From the NCBI GenBank assembly GCA_027322565.1, contig DAHVRG010000043.1, positions 1 to 8,456 of the forward strand: a stretch of DNA of 8,456 bases, in the 5' to 3' direction. This document shows, piece after piece, positions 1 to 5,975 of the stretch (positions are counted from its first letter, which is position 1; each line of letters starts with the position of its first letter). Under the pieces are notes generated by a model. It ran no database searches, had not been told where the DNA came from, and saw nothing but the letters and a program-made list of their open reading frames with translations. Origin of the DNA: Georgenia sp. (lineage in GTDB: Bacteria; Actinomycetota; Actinomycetes; Actinomycetales; Actinomycetaceae). Both the position numbers and the translations under genes were made by a program.

Positions 1-373
1 GGTGCCGACGGTGTACGTCGAGCAGGCCGACCGCGCCAGTGTCACCGAGGCAGGTCAGGCCCTCGGGACCGGTGAAGCACGGCAGGTCGAGGGCGGCAGC
101 CTCCTCGGCCGTCATGCCCGCGGTCGCCGCGTCGTTCCCGCGCCCGGACAGCGCGACGTAGACGTCGCCCCGGCGGTCCGCGACCAGGCCGCGCGGGTTG
201 TCGAGGCCGGACGCGACCGTCGCGAGGTCGTCGATCCGGTACTCGTGACGGTGACCGTAGCCGTGACCGCCGCCGTGGCGGTCGGAGCCCGCCGCGGCGG
301 CGGTGACACCCAGAAGTGGGACGACGAACAACGTCGCCGTGACGCCGGTGACCAGGAGCCGAGATCTGCGCAC
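1..373 (-). CDS. ScyD/ScyE family secreted beta-propeller protein (N-terminal part, cut by window edge)
   Basis: The frame read leftward from a GTG at 373 stays open to the window edge (124 complete codons), so only the N-terminus is visible. Residues 1-28 form a Sec-type signal peptide (MRRSR, hydrophobic core LLVTGVTATLFVVPLLGV, then an AAAA cleavage region). Residues 33-43 are His/Gly-rich (HGGGHGYGHRH), a possible metal-binding patch. Residues 53-78 (VASGLDNPRGL...GDVYVALSGRG) look like the first blade of an NHL/SMP-30-like propeller. Residues 98-115, with PCFTGPEG, Cys99 and Cys108, and GAV, match the pattern I know from ScyD/ScyE family proteins. The start is supported by an AGGAGGT Shine-Dalgarno (positions 385-379) five bases upstream. 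The namesake cyanobacterial genes belong to the scytonemin cluster; actinobacterial members are secreted and of unknown function, so no scytonemin role is implied. Two longer alternative minus frames overlap but give Arg/Pro/Ser-rich nonsense. Confidence 0.8.
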   Translation of the reverse strand, partial: MRRSRLLVTGVTATLFVVPLLGVTAAAAGSDRHGGGHGYGHRHEYRIDDLATVASGLDNPRGLVADRRGDVYVALSGRGNDAATAGMTAEEAAALDLPCFTGPEGLTCLGDTGAVGLLDVHRRH

Positions 374-467
374 AACGCACCTCCTACCGCCGGTCGACCC
401 GGGCTGGCGGGGCAGGGTCGGGTCAGGGGTAGGGGCCTCGTGTCATCGCGGCCTGCGGGTGCCCCGC

Positions 468-497
468 AAGATACGCCCGGGGCGCGGACGCGGTCAA
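468..497 (-). promoter_or_regulatory. Probable sigma-70-type promoter of the ScyD/ScyE-family gene
   Basis: Read on the minus strand, TTGACC (497-492) is followed after 18 bases by TATCTT (473-468), close to the actinobacterial housekeeping -35/-10 consensus. Initiation near 461 would give a leader of about 88 nt that ends in the strong AGGAGGT ribosome site at 385-379. The spacing and the AT-rich -10 in very GC-rich DNA make this the best promoter candidate in the region; no experimental start is known to me. Confidence 0.6.
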
Positions 498-500
498 CGG

Positions 501-561
501 CGCGACTGCGATCTCCCCCGGCCGCGTGAGTCGCGACTGGACCTGCCCCGGGCGCGTGAGT
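501..561. repeat. Imperfect tandem duplication, two units of ~30 bp
   Basis: Two adjacent units, 501-531 and 532-561, both begin with CGCGACTG and end with CGCGTGAGT, with a CCCCGG-type middle. The strongest shared core, CGCGTGAGTCGC, is identical at 523-534 and 553-564, exactly 30 bp apart, about three helical turns. The array sits immediately upstream of the -35 of the minus-strand ScyD/ScyE-family promoter. The 323-base stretch between that gene's start and the tRNA contains this repeat, the promoter and a terminator; I see no credible gene in it. Confidence 0.75.
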
Positions 562-658
562 CGCCCCTTCGGCTCAAAACCGAGCGTTCAACAGGGCGAA
601 AGATGATCGAGAAGGGCGACCTACCGGACACGGCACGAGCGCGCGGCCCCGGACATGA

Positions 659-692
659 CAGAAGGCCCGGACCTGTGGGTCCGGGCCTTCTG
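659..692 (-). terminator. Hairpin terminator downstream of tRNA-fMet
   Basis: A perfect 15-bp stem (659-673 paired with 678-692, arm sequence CAGAAGGCCCGGACC) closes a four-base loop, starting five bases after the CCA end of the tRNA. The bases that follow on the minus strand (TCATGTCC) are not a U-tract, which is common for GC-rich actinobacterial terminators. It should also shield the downstream minus-strand gene from tRNA read-through. Confidence 0.8.
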
Positions 693-696
693 CAAC

Positions 697-773
697 TGGT
701 AGCGGGGGCAGGATTTGAACCTGCGACCTCCGGGTTATGAGCCCGGCGAGCTACCGAACTGCTCCACCCCGCG
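697..773 (-). tRNA. Initiator tRNA-fMet (anticodon CAT), CCA encoded
   Basis: The minus strand folds into a complete 77-nt cloverleaf. The acceptor strand begins CGCGGGG and the 3' side ends CCCCGCT followed by ACCA (700-697). Position 1 (C) and position 72 (T) do not pair, the hallmark mismatch of bacterial initiator tRNAs. The anticodon stem CCGGG/CCCGG carries the three consecutive G:C pairs next to the loop CTCATAA that direct the tRNA to the ribosomal P site, and the D stem shows the A11:U24 pair of initiators. The T arm GCAGGTTCAAATCCTGC is canonical. These features separate it from elongator tRNA-Met and from tRNA-Ile2 with a CAT anticodon. It lies alone between its own promoter and terminator. 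Confidence 0.97.
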
Positions 774-785
774 TCGGTGATCACC

Positions 786-815
786 ACCTTACGCGGCGGT
801 GACCCCGCGAGGCAA
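786..815 (-). promoter_or_regulatory. Probable promoter of tRNA-fMet
   Basis: On the minus strand TTGCCT (815-810) is followed after 18 bases by TAAGGT (791-786). The -10 ends 12 bases before the first base of the mature tRNA, which leaves a 5' leader of only a few bases, as expected for a tRNA gene. The -35 begins right after the terminator hairpin of the upstream UPF0182 gene, so the tRNA appears to be transcribed separately. Confidence 0.55.
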
Positions 816-816
816 T

Positions 817-850
817 CCGGGGGGCTGTGACACCTCTCACCGCCCCCCGG
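817..850 (-). terminator. Hairpin terminator of the UPF0182 gene
   Basis: Seven bases after the UPF0182 stop, CCGGGGGGC and GCCCCCCGG (850-842 and 825-817 on the minus strand) form a 9-bp stem. One mismatch follows, then a further 4-bp GTGA/TCAC stem and a six-base loop. The sequence after the hairpin starts ATTGCC, with no real U-tract. Its position directly after the gene and before the tRNA promoter supports a terminator role. Confidence 0.7.
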
Positions 851-856
851 GGCTGC

Positions 857-3800
857 CTAGCCTCCGTCGGTGCCGCCGCCGTCGTCGGGCGGTGAACCGT
901 CGGAGCCGGCGCCGTCGTCAGCGGGTGCGGTCTCCCCGTCGTCGACGGGCGGGACGTCTTCCGCGGCCGCGTCCAGCTCGGTCTGCGCCTGCGCCGCCTC
1001 CTCGAGCGCCGCCTGGAGGCGGGACTGGGCCTCCCCGTAGGCGGTCCAGTCGCCCTCGGCGAGGGCGGCCTGACCGTCCTGCAGCGCCTGGTTCGCGTCG
1101 CCGAGCGCCGCGGTGAGGCGCTGCTGGGCGGCGGCGTCGACCTCGGTCGTGCCCTCTGGCTCGGTCGGCTCCTCGCCGTCGGGGACCTCGTCCACGACGT
1201 CGGCGTCACCGCCCTCGGCGCCGGCGTCACCGCCGAAGACCTGGTCGAGCGACTCGGTGAGCGTGGGCGCGAAGCCGATCTCCTCGCCGAAGGCCGTGAG
1301 GACGAACCGCAGGAGCGGGTACTGGGTTCCCGCGGAGGCCTGGACGTAGAACGGCTGCACGTAGAGCAAGCCGCCACCGACCGGCACGGTGAGCAGGTTG
1401 CCGTGGAGCACCTGCGACCCACCCTGCTGGAGCAGGTTGAGCTCGCGCGAGATGGTCGGGTCGGAGTTGAAGGTGTTCTGCACCTGCCCGGGTCCGGGCA
1501 CGGTGACGTCGGAGGGCAACTCGAGCAGCCGCAGCTGCCCGTAGCCCTCTCTCACCTCGCCCGGGGTGTCACCGGTCTCCGAGTCCACCGCGAGGAACCC
1601 GGTGAGGATGTTCCGGTCGGTCTGACCACCGGGGATGTAGCTCGAGGTGAGGGAGAACTGCGCGCTGTCCTGCCCCGGCATCTGCAGGGTGAGGTAGTAC
1701 GGCGGCTGGGAGACGCCCTCGGCCGCGGTCGGGTCGTTCGGGATGTTCCAGAAGTTCCCGCCGGAGTAGAACGAGGCGGCGTCGGTCACGTGGTACCGGC
1801 TGAGCAGCTCGCGCTGGACCTTGAACAGGTCCTCCGGGTAGCGCAGGTGGCTCATGAGGTCGCCGCTGATCTCGCTCATCGGGGTGAGGTGGTCGGGGAA
1901 GATGTTCTTCCACGTCTGGAGGATCGGGTCCTCCGCGTCCCACTCGTAGAGGGTGACCTCGCCGTCGTAGGCGTTGACGACCGCCTTGACCGAGTTGCGG
2001 ATGTAGTTGACCTCCTCCGGCGCGGGGCCGACGACGACGCCACCGAGCTCGTCGGTGAGGGCGTCGGTCGTCGCGTCCTCCAGCGACTCCCGGGCGGAGT
2101 AGGGGTACTCGTTGGTCGTCGTGTAGCCGTCGACGATCCACACGAGGTCCTTCGGGGTGGAGTCGTCGCCGTCCATGTCGACGATCGCCGGGTAGGCCCG
2201 CGCGTCGAGGGTGAGGTAGGGGGCGACCTTCTGCACCCGGGTGTGCGGGTCGCGGTCGTAGAGGATCTGCGACTCCGAGGTCACCCGGTCGGAGAAGAGG
2301 ATCTGCTCCGAGCCCATCCGGATGGCGAAGAGCAGCTTGTTCCAGAAGTTCCCGACGCTGGGGCCGCCGTCACCGGTGTAGGTGGTGTTGACCTGCCCCT
2401 GGTCGGCGTCGTCGTTCGGGTAGTCCAGCTCCCACGGTGTCGTCCCCTCGGGGGCGCCGACGATGGAGTAGCTCGGGGTGTTCTGCCCGAAGTAGACCCG
2501 CTCCTCGTACTCACCGATCTCCCCGATGGAGGGGATGCCGTACTCGAAGAACGCCGGCTGGCCGTCGGTGGAGACCGTGTTGCCGTAGGCGGCGACGGCG
2601 CCGAAGCCGTGGGTGTAGACCGTGTGGTCGTTGACCCAGGTGCGCTGGTCGCTGCCCAGGCCGCCCTGGTTGAGCTCACGGATCGCGATGACGGTGTCCC
2701 GCTTCTGGCCGTCGATCTCGTACCGGTCCACCGCCAGCGTGGGCGCGAAGTCGTAGTACTGCCGGTTCTGCTGGAGCTGGCGGAAGGTCGGGCTCACGAT
2801 GTTCGGGTCGAGCAGCCGGATGCTCGCCGTGGACTCGGAGTCGTCGCGCAGCTGGCCCGGCTCGGTCTCGGTGACGGCGTCGTAGGTCTGGACCTCGATG
2901 TCCTCCAGCCCGTAGGCCGCGAGGGTCGCGTCGATGTTGCGTTGGATGTACGGCGACTCGGCCTCGACGGCGTTCGGCGTCACCTGGAAGCGCTGGACCA
3001 CGGCCGGGTAGATCCCGCCGATGACGACGCCGGAGACGATCATGACGCCGACGCCGGCGGCCGGCAGCAGCCACGAGCCGCGGAAGGCGGAGACGAAGAA
3101 GAGGATCGCGATGAGCACCGCGATGACCGCGAGGATCGTCCGGGCGGGCAGGTTGGCGTTGATGTCCGCGAAGGACGCCCCGGCGAAGCGCTCGTTCTCC
3201 TCGACGAGGAGGGAGTAGCGGTCCAGCCAGTAGTTGGCGCCGATGAGCAGGACGAACAGGCCGGCCATGATCGACAGCTGGATCCGGGCGGCGTTCGTCA
3301 CCCGCTGCGGGCGCCCACCGAGCTGGATCCCGCCGTAGAGGTAATGCGTGACCAGCGAGGCGACCGCTGTGATGAGGAGGACGGTCATGAGGAAGGACAC
3401 CAGCGTCCGCACGACCGGCAGGGTGAAGACGAAGAACCCGACGTCCATGCCGAACTCGGGGTCCTCGACGCCGAAGGGCTCCCGGTTGAGCCACATGAGC
3501 ACCGCGCGCCAGTTCCCGCTCGCCGAGATGCCGGCGAAGAAGCCGAGGACGATCGGGGCGCCGATCATCACGAGGCGGCGCAGCGGCTCCACGCTCTCGC
3601 GGTAGCGGTCGAGGTTCTGCTGCTCCGGTGTGACGGGGGCGTAGATCGGACGGGACCGGTAGGCGAGCCGCAGCCCGAGCCACACCGGCACTCCCATGAG
3701 CACGAAGCCGAGGACGAAGAGGACCGCGCGCGTGGTCCACTCACGCCAGAGCACCGCCTCGAACTCCAGGTGCGAGAACCACAGCACCTCCGTCCACAAC

Positions 3801-3919
3801 TGTGCGGTGATCATGAGCAGCACGGCGAGCACGGCGAGGACGACGAGCGTGGGCACGAGTGCGCCCCGACGTCGGCCTCCGGCAGGTCGCGTTGGTCGTG
3901 GGACGGAAGCAGTCGTCAC
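857..3919 (-). CDS. UPF0182 family large membrane protein
   Basis: This 1020-residue protein matches UPF0182 along its length. About seven hydrophobic helices lie at residues ~20-40, 63-85, 115-131, 166-190, 211-230, 258-278 and 284-303, with the family-like stretch DPEFGMDVGFFVFTLP (153-168) before the fourth. A large soluble region (~305-890) follows, with family-type segments NRQYYDFA (385-392), LVWIVDGYTTTNEYPYS (592-608) and FPDHLTPMSEIS...LRYPEDLFKVQRELLSRYHVTD (674-713). The tail is very acidic (~897-925 and 987-1020) and flanks an Ala/Gln/Glu-rich helical segment (~929-986). The function of the family is not known; an envelope role is inferred from topology. The GTG start at 3919 has GAAGGTG (3934-3928) eight bases upstream and leaves a short basic N-terminus before helix 1. 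The gene is transcribed away from the PPA1309-family gene and ends before a hairpin terminator. A slightly long member; the low-complexity tail explains the extra length. Confidence 0.93.
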   Translation of the reverse strand: MTTASVPRPTRPAGGRRRGALVPTLVVLAVLAVLLMITAQLWTEVLWFSHLEFEAVLWREWTTRAVLFVLGFVLMGVPVWLGLRLAYRSRPIYAPVTPEQQNLDRYRESVEPLRRLVMIGAPIVLGFFAGISASGNWRAVLMWLNREPFGVEDPEFGMDVGFFVFTLPVVRTLVSFLMTVLLITAVASLVTHYLYGGIQLGGRPQRVTNAARIQLSIMAGLFVLLIGANYWLDRYSLLVEENERFAGASFADINANLPARTILAVIAVLIAILFFVSAFRGSWLLPAAGVGVMIVSGVVIGGIYPAVVQRFQVTPNAVEAESPYIQRNIDATLAAYGLEDIEVQTYDAVTETEPGQLRDDSESTASIRLLDPNIVSPTFRQLQQNRQYYDFAPTLAVDRYEIDGQKRDTVIAIRELNQGGLGSDQRTWVNDHTVYTHGFGAVAAYGNTVSTDGQPAFFEYGIPSIGEIGEYEERVYFGQNTPSYSIVGAPEGTTPWELDYPNDDADQGQVNTTYTGDGGPSVGNFWNKLLFAIRMGSEQILFSDRVTSESQILYDRDPHTRVQKVAPYLTLDARAYPAIVDMDGDDSTPKDLVWIVDGYTTTNEYPYSARESLEDATTDALTDELGGVVVGPAPEEVNYIRNSVKAVVNAYDGEVTLYEWDAEDPILQTWKNIFPDHLTPMSEISGDLMSHLRYPEDLFKVQRELLSRYHVTDAASFYSGGNFWNIPNDPTAAEGVSQPPYYLTLQMPGQDSAQFSLTSSYIPGGQTDRNILTGFLAVDSETGDTPGEVREGYGQLRLLELPSDVTVPGPGQVQNTFNSDPTISRELNLLQQGGSQVLHGNLLTVPVGGGLLYVQPFYVQASAGTQYPLLRFVLTAFGEEIGFAPTLTESLDQVFGGDAGAEGGDADVVDEVPDGEEPTEPEGTTEVDAAAQQRLTAALGDANQALQDGQAALAEGDWTAYGEAQSRLQAALEEAAQAQTELDAAAEDVPPVDDGETAPADDGAGSDGSPPDDGGGTDGG

Positions 3920-3979
3920 GTGGATGGCACCTTCGGTCGTGTCACTTCGGTGGGCGGCCGACGGTCGCCCCCTGCTCTA

Positions 3980-4009
3980 GGGAACGCGCGGCGCTGCCCA
4001 TAGGTTCCC
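3980..4009. promoter_or_regulatory. Symmetric GGGAAC-N18-GTTCCC element, candidate bidirectional ECF-sigma promoter
   Basis: GGGAAC (3980-3985) and GTTCCC (4004-4009) are perfect inverted arms 18 bases apart in the 144-bp divergent region. ECF sigma factors of the actinobacterial SigE/SigH/SigR type recognise GGAAY at -35 and GTT at -10 with about 16-19 bases between, so each strand carries a plausible pair. The minus-strand copy is better: GGGAACC, 16 bases, CGTT. Predicted leaders are similar on both sides, about 50-57 nt to the UPF0182 GTG (3919) and to the PPA1309-family ATG (4064). It could equally be an operator dyad. Promoter function is inference. Confidence 0.4.
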
Positions 4010-4063
4010 ACACCTGCACCACGCTGGGCGTCACCCCACCTGGCGGTGGTGGATCATGGGGCC

Positions 4064-4615
4064 ATGACCGACACCACCTCCAGCCCACGCCTCGCCGCCC
4101 TCCGGGGAGCGGTCGTCGACATCGAACGCCACGTGAGCTCGCTGGGGTGGGACTCCCCCGTCCTCGTCTTCTCCCTCGTGCGGACCGCGGCGGCCCTGGC
4201 GGCCAACCCGGCGATCGCCGCCGAGCTGCCGGACGGTGCGGCCGCGTCCGCTGCCCAGGACCCCGAGCACCTGCTTTCCGTCGAGCAGGAGGGGCTGCCG
4301 CAGGCGGACACGCTCGAGGAGCTGCTCGCCCAGCTGGCCTGGCCGGCGGAGGTCGACGGTGCGGCGATCGTCGTCGAGCGCATCGTCGTCCCGCCGGAGG
4401 CCGAGACCGACATGCCGCGCGACCCCGACGCGGCCGTCGCCTACCTCGAGGCGCACCCCGACCGGCAGGACGTCCGGATCGCCGTGGGCGTGCTGCGCAC
4501 CGGGGAGTCCTGGTGCGCCCTGCGGTCACGCAACCACGACTCCGACGACGCCGTCGCGGGCGCCCCGGACGCCGTCCCCGGCCTGGTCGAGGCCCTCCGC
4601 GCGACCTTCGGCTGA
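4064..4615 (+). CDS. PPA1309 family protein
   Basis: This 183-residue soluble protein has no signal peptide or membrane helix and resembles the actinobacterial PPA1309 family, whose function is unknown. Recognisable blocks are a first helix with GWDSPVLVFSLVRTAAAL (28-45), LAWPAEVDGAAIVVER (91-106), acidic DMPRDPDAAVAYLEAHPDRQDV (116-137) and the beta-type DVRIAVGVLRTGESWCALRSR (136-156). I chose ATG 4064; an in-frame GTG at 4046 would add six residues (VVDHGA) of no family resemblance. A GGTGGTGGA stretch (4045-4053) ten bases upstream is the only Shine-Dalgarno candidate. It overlaps the right arm of a 5-bp hairpin (CCACC 4036-4040 with GGTGG 4045-4049) that could limit its access. The gene is divergent from UPF0182 and convergent with the PDZ/Lon protease gene. 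The family name comes from memory of the pattern, not a search. Confidence 0.75.
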   Translation: MTDTTSSPRLAALRGAVVDIERHVSSLGWDSPVLVFSLVRTAAALAANPAIAAELPDGAAASAAQDPEHLLSVEQEGLPQADTLEELLAQLAWPAEVDGAAIVVERIVVPPEAETDMPRDPDAAVAYLEAHPDRQDVRIAVGVLRTGESWCALRSRNHDSDDAVAGAPDAVPGLVEALRATFG

Positions 4616-4618
4616 GCA

Positions 4619-4650
4619 CCCCGCCCCACCTGGGCCCCGCCCCACCTGGG
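4619..4650. repeat. Perfect 16-bp tandem repeat (two copies)
   Basis: CCCCGCCCCACCTGGG occurs at 4619-4634 and again, without change, at 4635-4650. It starts just after the stop codon of the PPA1309-family gene, in the convergent spacer before the PDZ/Lon gene stop. No hairpin with a U-tract is evident, so it does not look like a standard terminator. Confidence 0.8.
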
Positions 4651-4652
4651 CA

Positions 4653-4688
4653 CCGAGAGCCAACTTCCCGCCGAGAGCCCACTTCCTG
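4653..4688. repeat. Near-perfect 18-bp tandem repeat (two copies)
   Basis: Units CCGAGAGCCAACTTCCCG (4653-4670) and CCGAGAGCCCACTTCCTG (4671-4688) match at 16 of 18 positions. They follow the 16-bp repeat pair directly, so the whole 94-base convergent spacer is mostly repeat. Similar GAGAG...ACTTCC phrases seem familiar to me from other actinobacterial spacers, but that is recollection. Confidence 0.75.
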
Positions 4689-4710
4689 ACGTAGGACGCC
4701 CGCCGGCAGG

Positions 4711-5844
4711 TCAGGGCGCGGGGCAGCGCGGCAGGCCCTCGGTGCTCCCCTGGGCGACGCCCTCGAGTGCCGTGACGGCCTCTCCCACGGTGTCGACGGC
4801 AATGACCTCGAGCCCGTCCGGGATCGACCCGACGACCTCGTCACAGTTCTCGACGGGGGCGAGGAACCAGTCCGCACCGTCCCGCACGGCGCCTGCCATC
4901 TTCTGTTGGATGCCGCCGATCGGACCGACGTCCCCGGCGAGGTCGACGGTGCCGGTGCCGGCGACAACTTCGCCACCGGTGAGCGGACCGGGTGTGAGCA
5001 GGTCGACGATGCCCAGCGCGAGCATGAGGCCGGCGCTGGGGCCGCCGATGTTCTCGATGGCGAACTCGACGTCGAACGGCAGGTCCACCTCCGGGGCGAT
5101 CATGACGCCGAGCAGGCTCCCGCCGTCGCCGTCGTCGTCGGTGACGACCTCGACCTCGGTCCCCTCCCCCGCCCGGTCGACGCCGAGCGTCACCGCGGAC
5201 CCGGGCGGGGTGGCGGCGAGCACCTCGCTCAGCACGGCGAAGGACGTGAGCTCCGTCCGGGTGGTCTCCGCGGTGGAGATCGACACGAGGAGGTCACCGG
5301 TCTCGAGGAGCCCGTGGCTCGCCCCGTGCGGTGCAGTGCCCGCGACCCGCAGCTCGGTCGGGACGTCCTCACCGAGCTCGGTGAGCGCCGCGACGGTGGC
5401 GTTGGTCTGGGAGGAGCTCATCTGCAGGGTCGACTCCTCCTGGACCTCCTCGCGGGTCTGCTCGGGGTCGAACGCCACCTCGCGCGGGACCACCGTCGTC
5501 GTCCCGGAGAGCCAGCCGCCGATGACCTGCGCCGCAGTGACCGGGAATCCCGGGCCGCCGCGGGTGGAGACCGTGGTGAGGAGGAGCTCGCCCTCCGTCG
5601 GGTAGGTCTCGGCGCCCTCGACCGTGATGAGCGGGCTGCCCTCCTCGAGCTCGCCGATGGTGTCGACGGTGGGGCCCGGGCTCTGCACCGCGTACGGCGG
5701 GCTGACGAAGAGCATGACGAGGGCGAGGACGAAGGTGACCGCGCCGGCGATCGCGGCGGTCACCGTCCGGGGGCTGAGGAGCGGTCGGTCGTCGTCGGAC
5801 GCCTGCCAGGGCGGGGTCCGGTCGCGTCGAAGGAGCACGGCCAC
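4711..5844 (-). CDS. Membrane-anchored PDZ / Lon-type (S16) serine protease, YlbL-like
   Basis: This 377-residue protein begins with a short cytoplasmic stretch and one membrane helix (about 27-49), which suggests an outward-facing domain. An accessory region is followed by a PDZ-like segment (~165-235: APHGASHGLLETGDLLVSI ... TPPGSAVTLGV) and then a Lon proteolytic domain (~250-365). The Ser-Lys dyad is visible: Ser270 in ENIGGPSAGLMLALGI and Lys315 in GPIGGIQQKMAGA, 45 residues apart, close to the spacing in Lon. There is no AAA+ ATPase domain, so substrates are probably taken without ATP-driven unfolding, as expected for YlbL-type proteins; PDZ domains in such enzymes typically bind C-termini. 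The GTG start at 5844 has only a weak ribosome site (AGGGTGA, ending about four bases upstream). It is divergent from the Zincin_2 gene and convergent with the PPA1309-family gene. Length and domain order are normal. Substrates are unknown. Confidence 0.9.
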   Translation of the reverse strand: MAVLLRRDRTPPWQASDDDRPLLSPRTVTAAIAGAVTFVLALVMLFVSPPYAVQSPGPTVDTIGELEEGSPLITVEGAETYPTEGELLLTTVSTRGGPGFPVTAAQVIGGWLSGTTTVVPREVAFDPEQTREEVQEESTLQMSSSQTNATVAALTELGEDVPTELRVAGTAPHGASHGLLETGDLLVSISTAETTRTELTSFAVLSEVLAATPPGSAVTLGVDRAGEGTEVEVVTDDDGDGGSLLGVMIAPEVDLPFDVEFAIENIGGPSAGLMLALGIVDLLTPGPLTGGEVVAGTGTVDLAGDVGPIGGIQQKMAGAVRDGADWFLAPVENCDEVVGSIPDGLEVIAVDTVGEAVTALEGVAQGSTEGLPRCPAP

Positions 5845-5871
5845 ATCATCACCCTGCGGGGCCGGGATGCC

Positions 5872-5885
5872 GAACCGGACGGTTC
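5872..5885. promoter_or_regulatory. Perfect 14-bp dyad upstream of the PDZ/Lon gene (possible operator)
   Basis: GAACCG and CGGTTC are perfect inverted arms separated by GA, centred 34 bases upstream of the GTG start at 5844. No convincing -35/-10 pair for the minus-strand gene is visible here, so the dyad is the main candidate control element. Operator function is inferred from symmetry and position only. Confidence 0.35.
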
Positions 5886-5916
5886 ACGCCCTCGGCGAAA
5901 CCGGCCGGGTCGGGTG

Positions 5917-5945
5917 CTGACCGCGGCTGTGGGCGGGGTTACCGT
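5917..5945 (+). promoter_or_regulatory. Probable promoter of the Zincin_2 gene
   Basis: CTGACC (5917-5922) is followed after 17 bases by TACCGT (5940-5945), which fits TANNNT. Transcription from about 5952 would give a leader of roughly 24 nt containing GGAG (5964-5967), eight bases before the ATG. The match is moderate and the prediction rests on consensus and spacing. Confidence 0.5.
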
Positions 5946-5954
5946 GGTGACCCC
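5935..5954. promoter_or_regulatory. Near-perfect 20-bp dyad over the -10 of the Zincin_2 promoter
   Basis: GGGGTTACC (5935-5943) and GGTGACCCC (5946-5954) are inverted with a two-base centre and a single non-Watson-Crick position (T5940 opposite G5949). The dyad covers the predicted -10 and start site, where a dimeric repressor would block initiation. It may also be a by-product of GC-rich sequence. Confidence 0.35.
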
Positions 5955-5975
5955 CGAGGATCTGGAGCTGCCGAG

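Noticed and set aside
42..380. Two alternative minus-strand frames over the ScyD/ScyE-like start
   Set aside because: Both give Arg/Pro/Ser-rich products, while the third frame from GTG 373 gives a signal peptide and a propeller-like sequence with an ideal ribosome site.
501..561. CRISPR array or attachment site at the repeats
   Set aside because: There are only two units, joined without spacers, with no cas or integrase gene. The nearby tRNA is intact with no duplicated 3' end in the window.
569..583. Short TCGG/CCGA hairpin at 569-583
   Set aside because: A four-bp stem with a seven-base loop is expected by chance in this sequence and has no gene context.
303..740. Plus-strand frame across the repeat region and tRNA
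   Set aside because: It runs through a tRNA and a terminator hairpin, has no ribosome site and has no recognisable protein sequence.
1403..4003. 866-codon open frame on the plus strand
   Set aside because: It lies antisense to the well-supported UPF0182 gene and is rich in Val/Asp/Arg/Gly/Leu with no domain pattern. It is a shadow of high-GC codon use.
3942..4976. 344-codon minus-strand and 357-codon plus-strand (4906-5979) open frames
   Set aside because: They overlap real genes, cross gene boundaries and give Arg/Pro- or Asp/Arg-rich sequence without family features.
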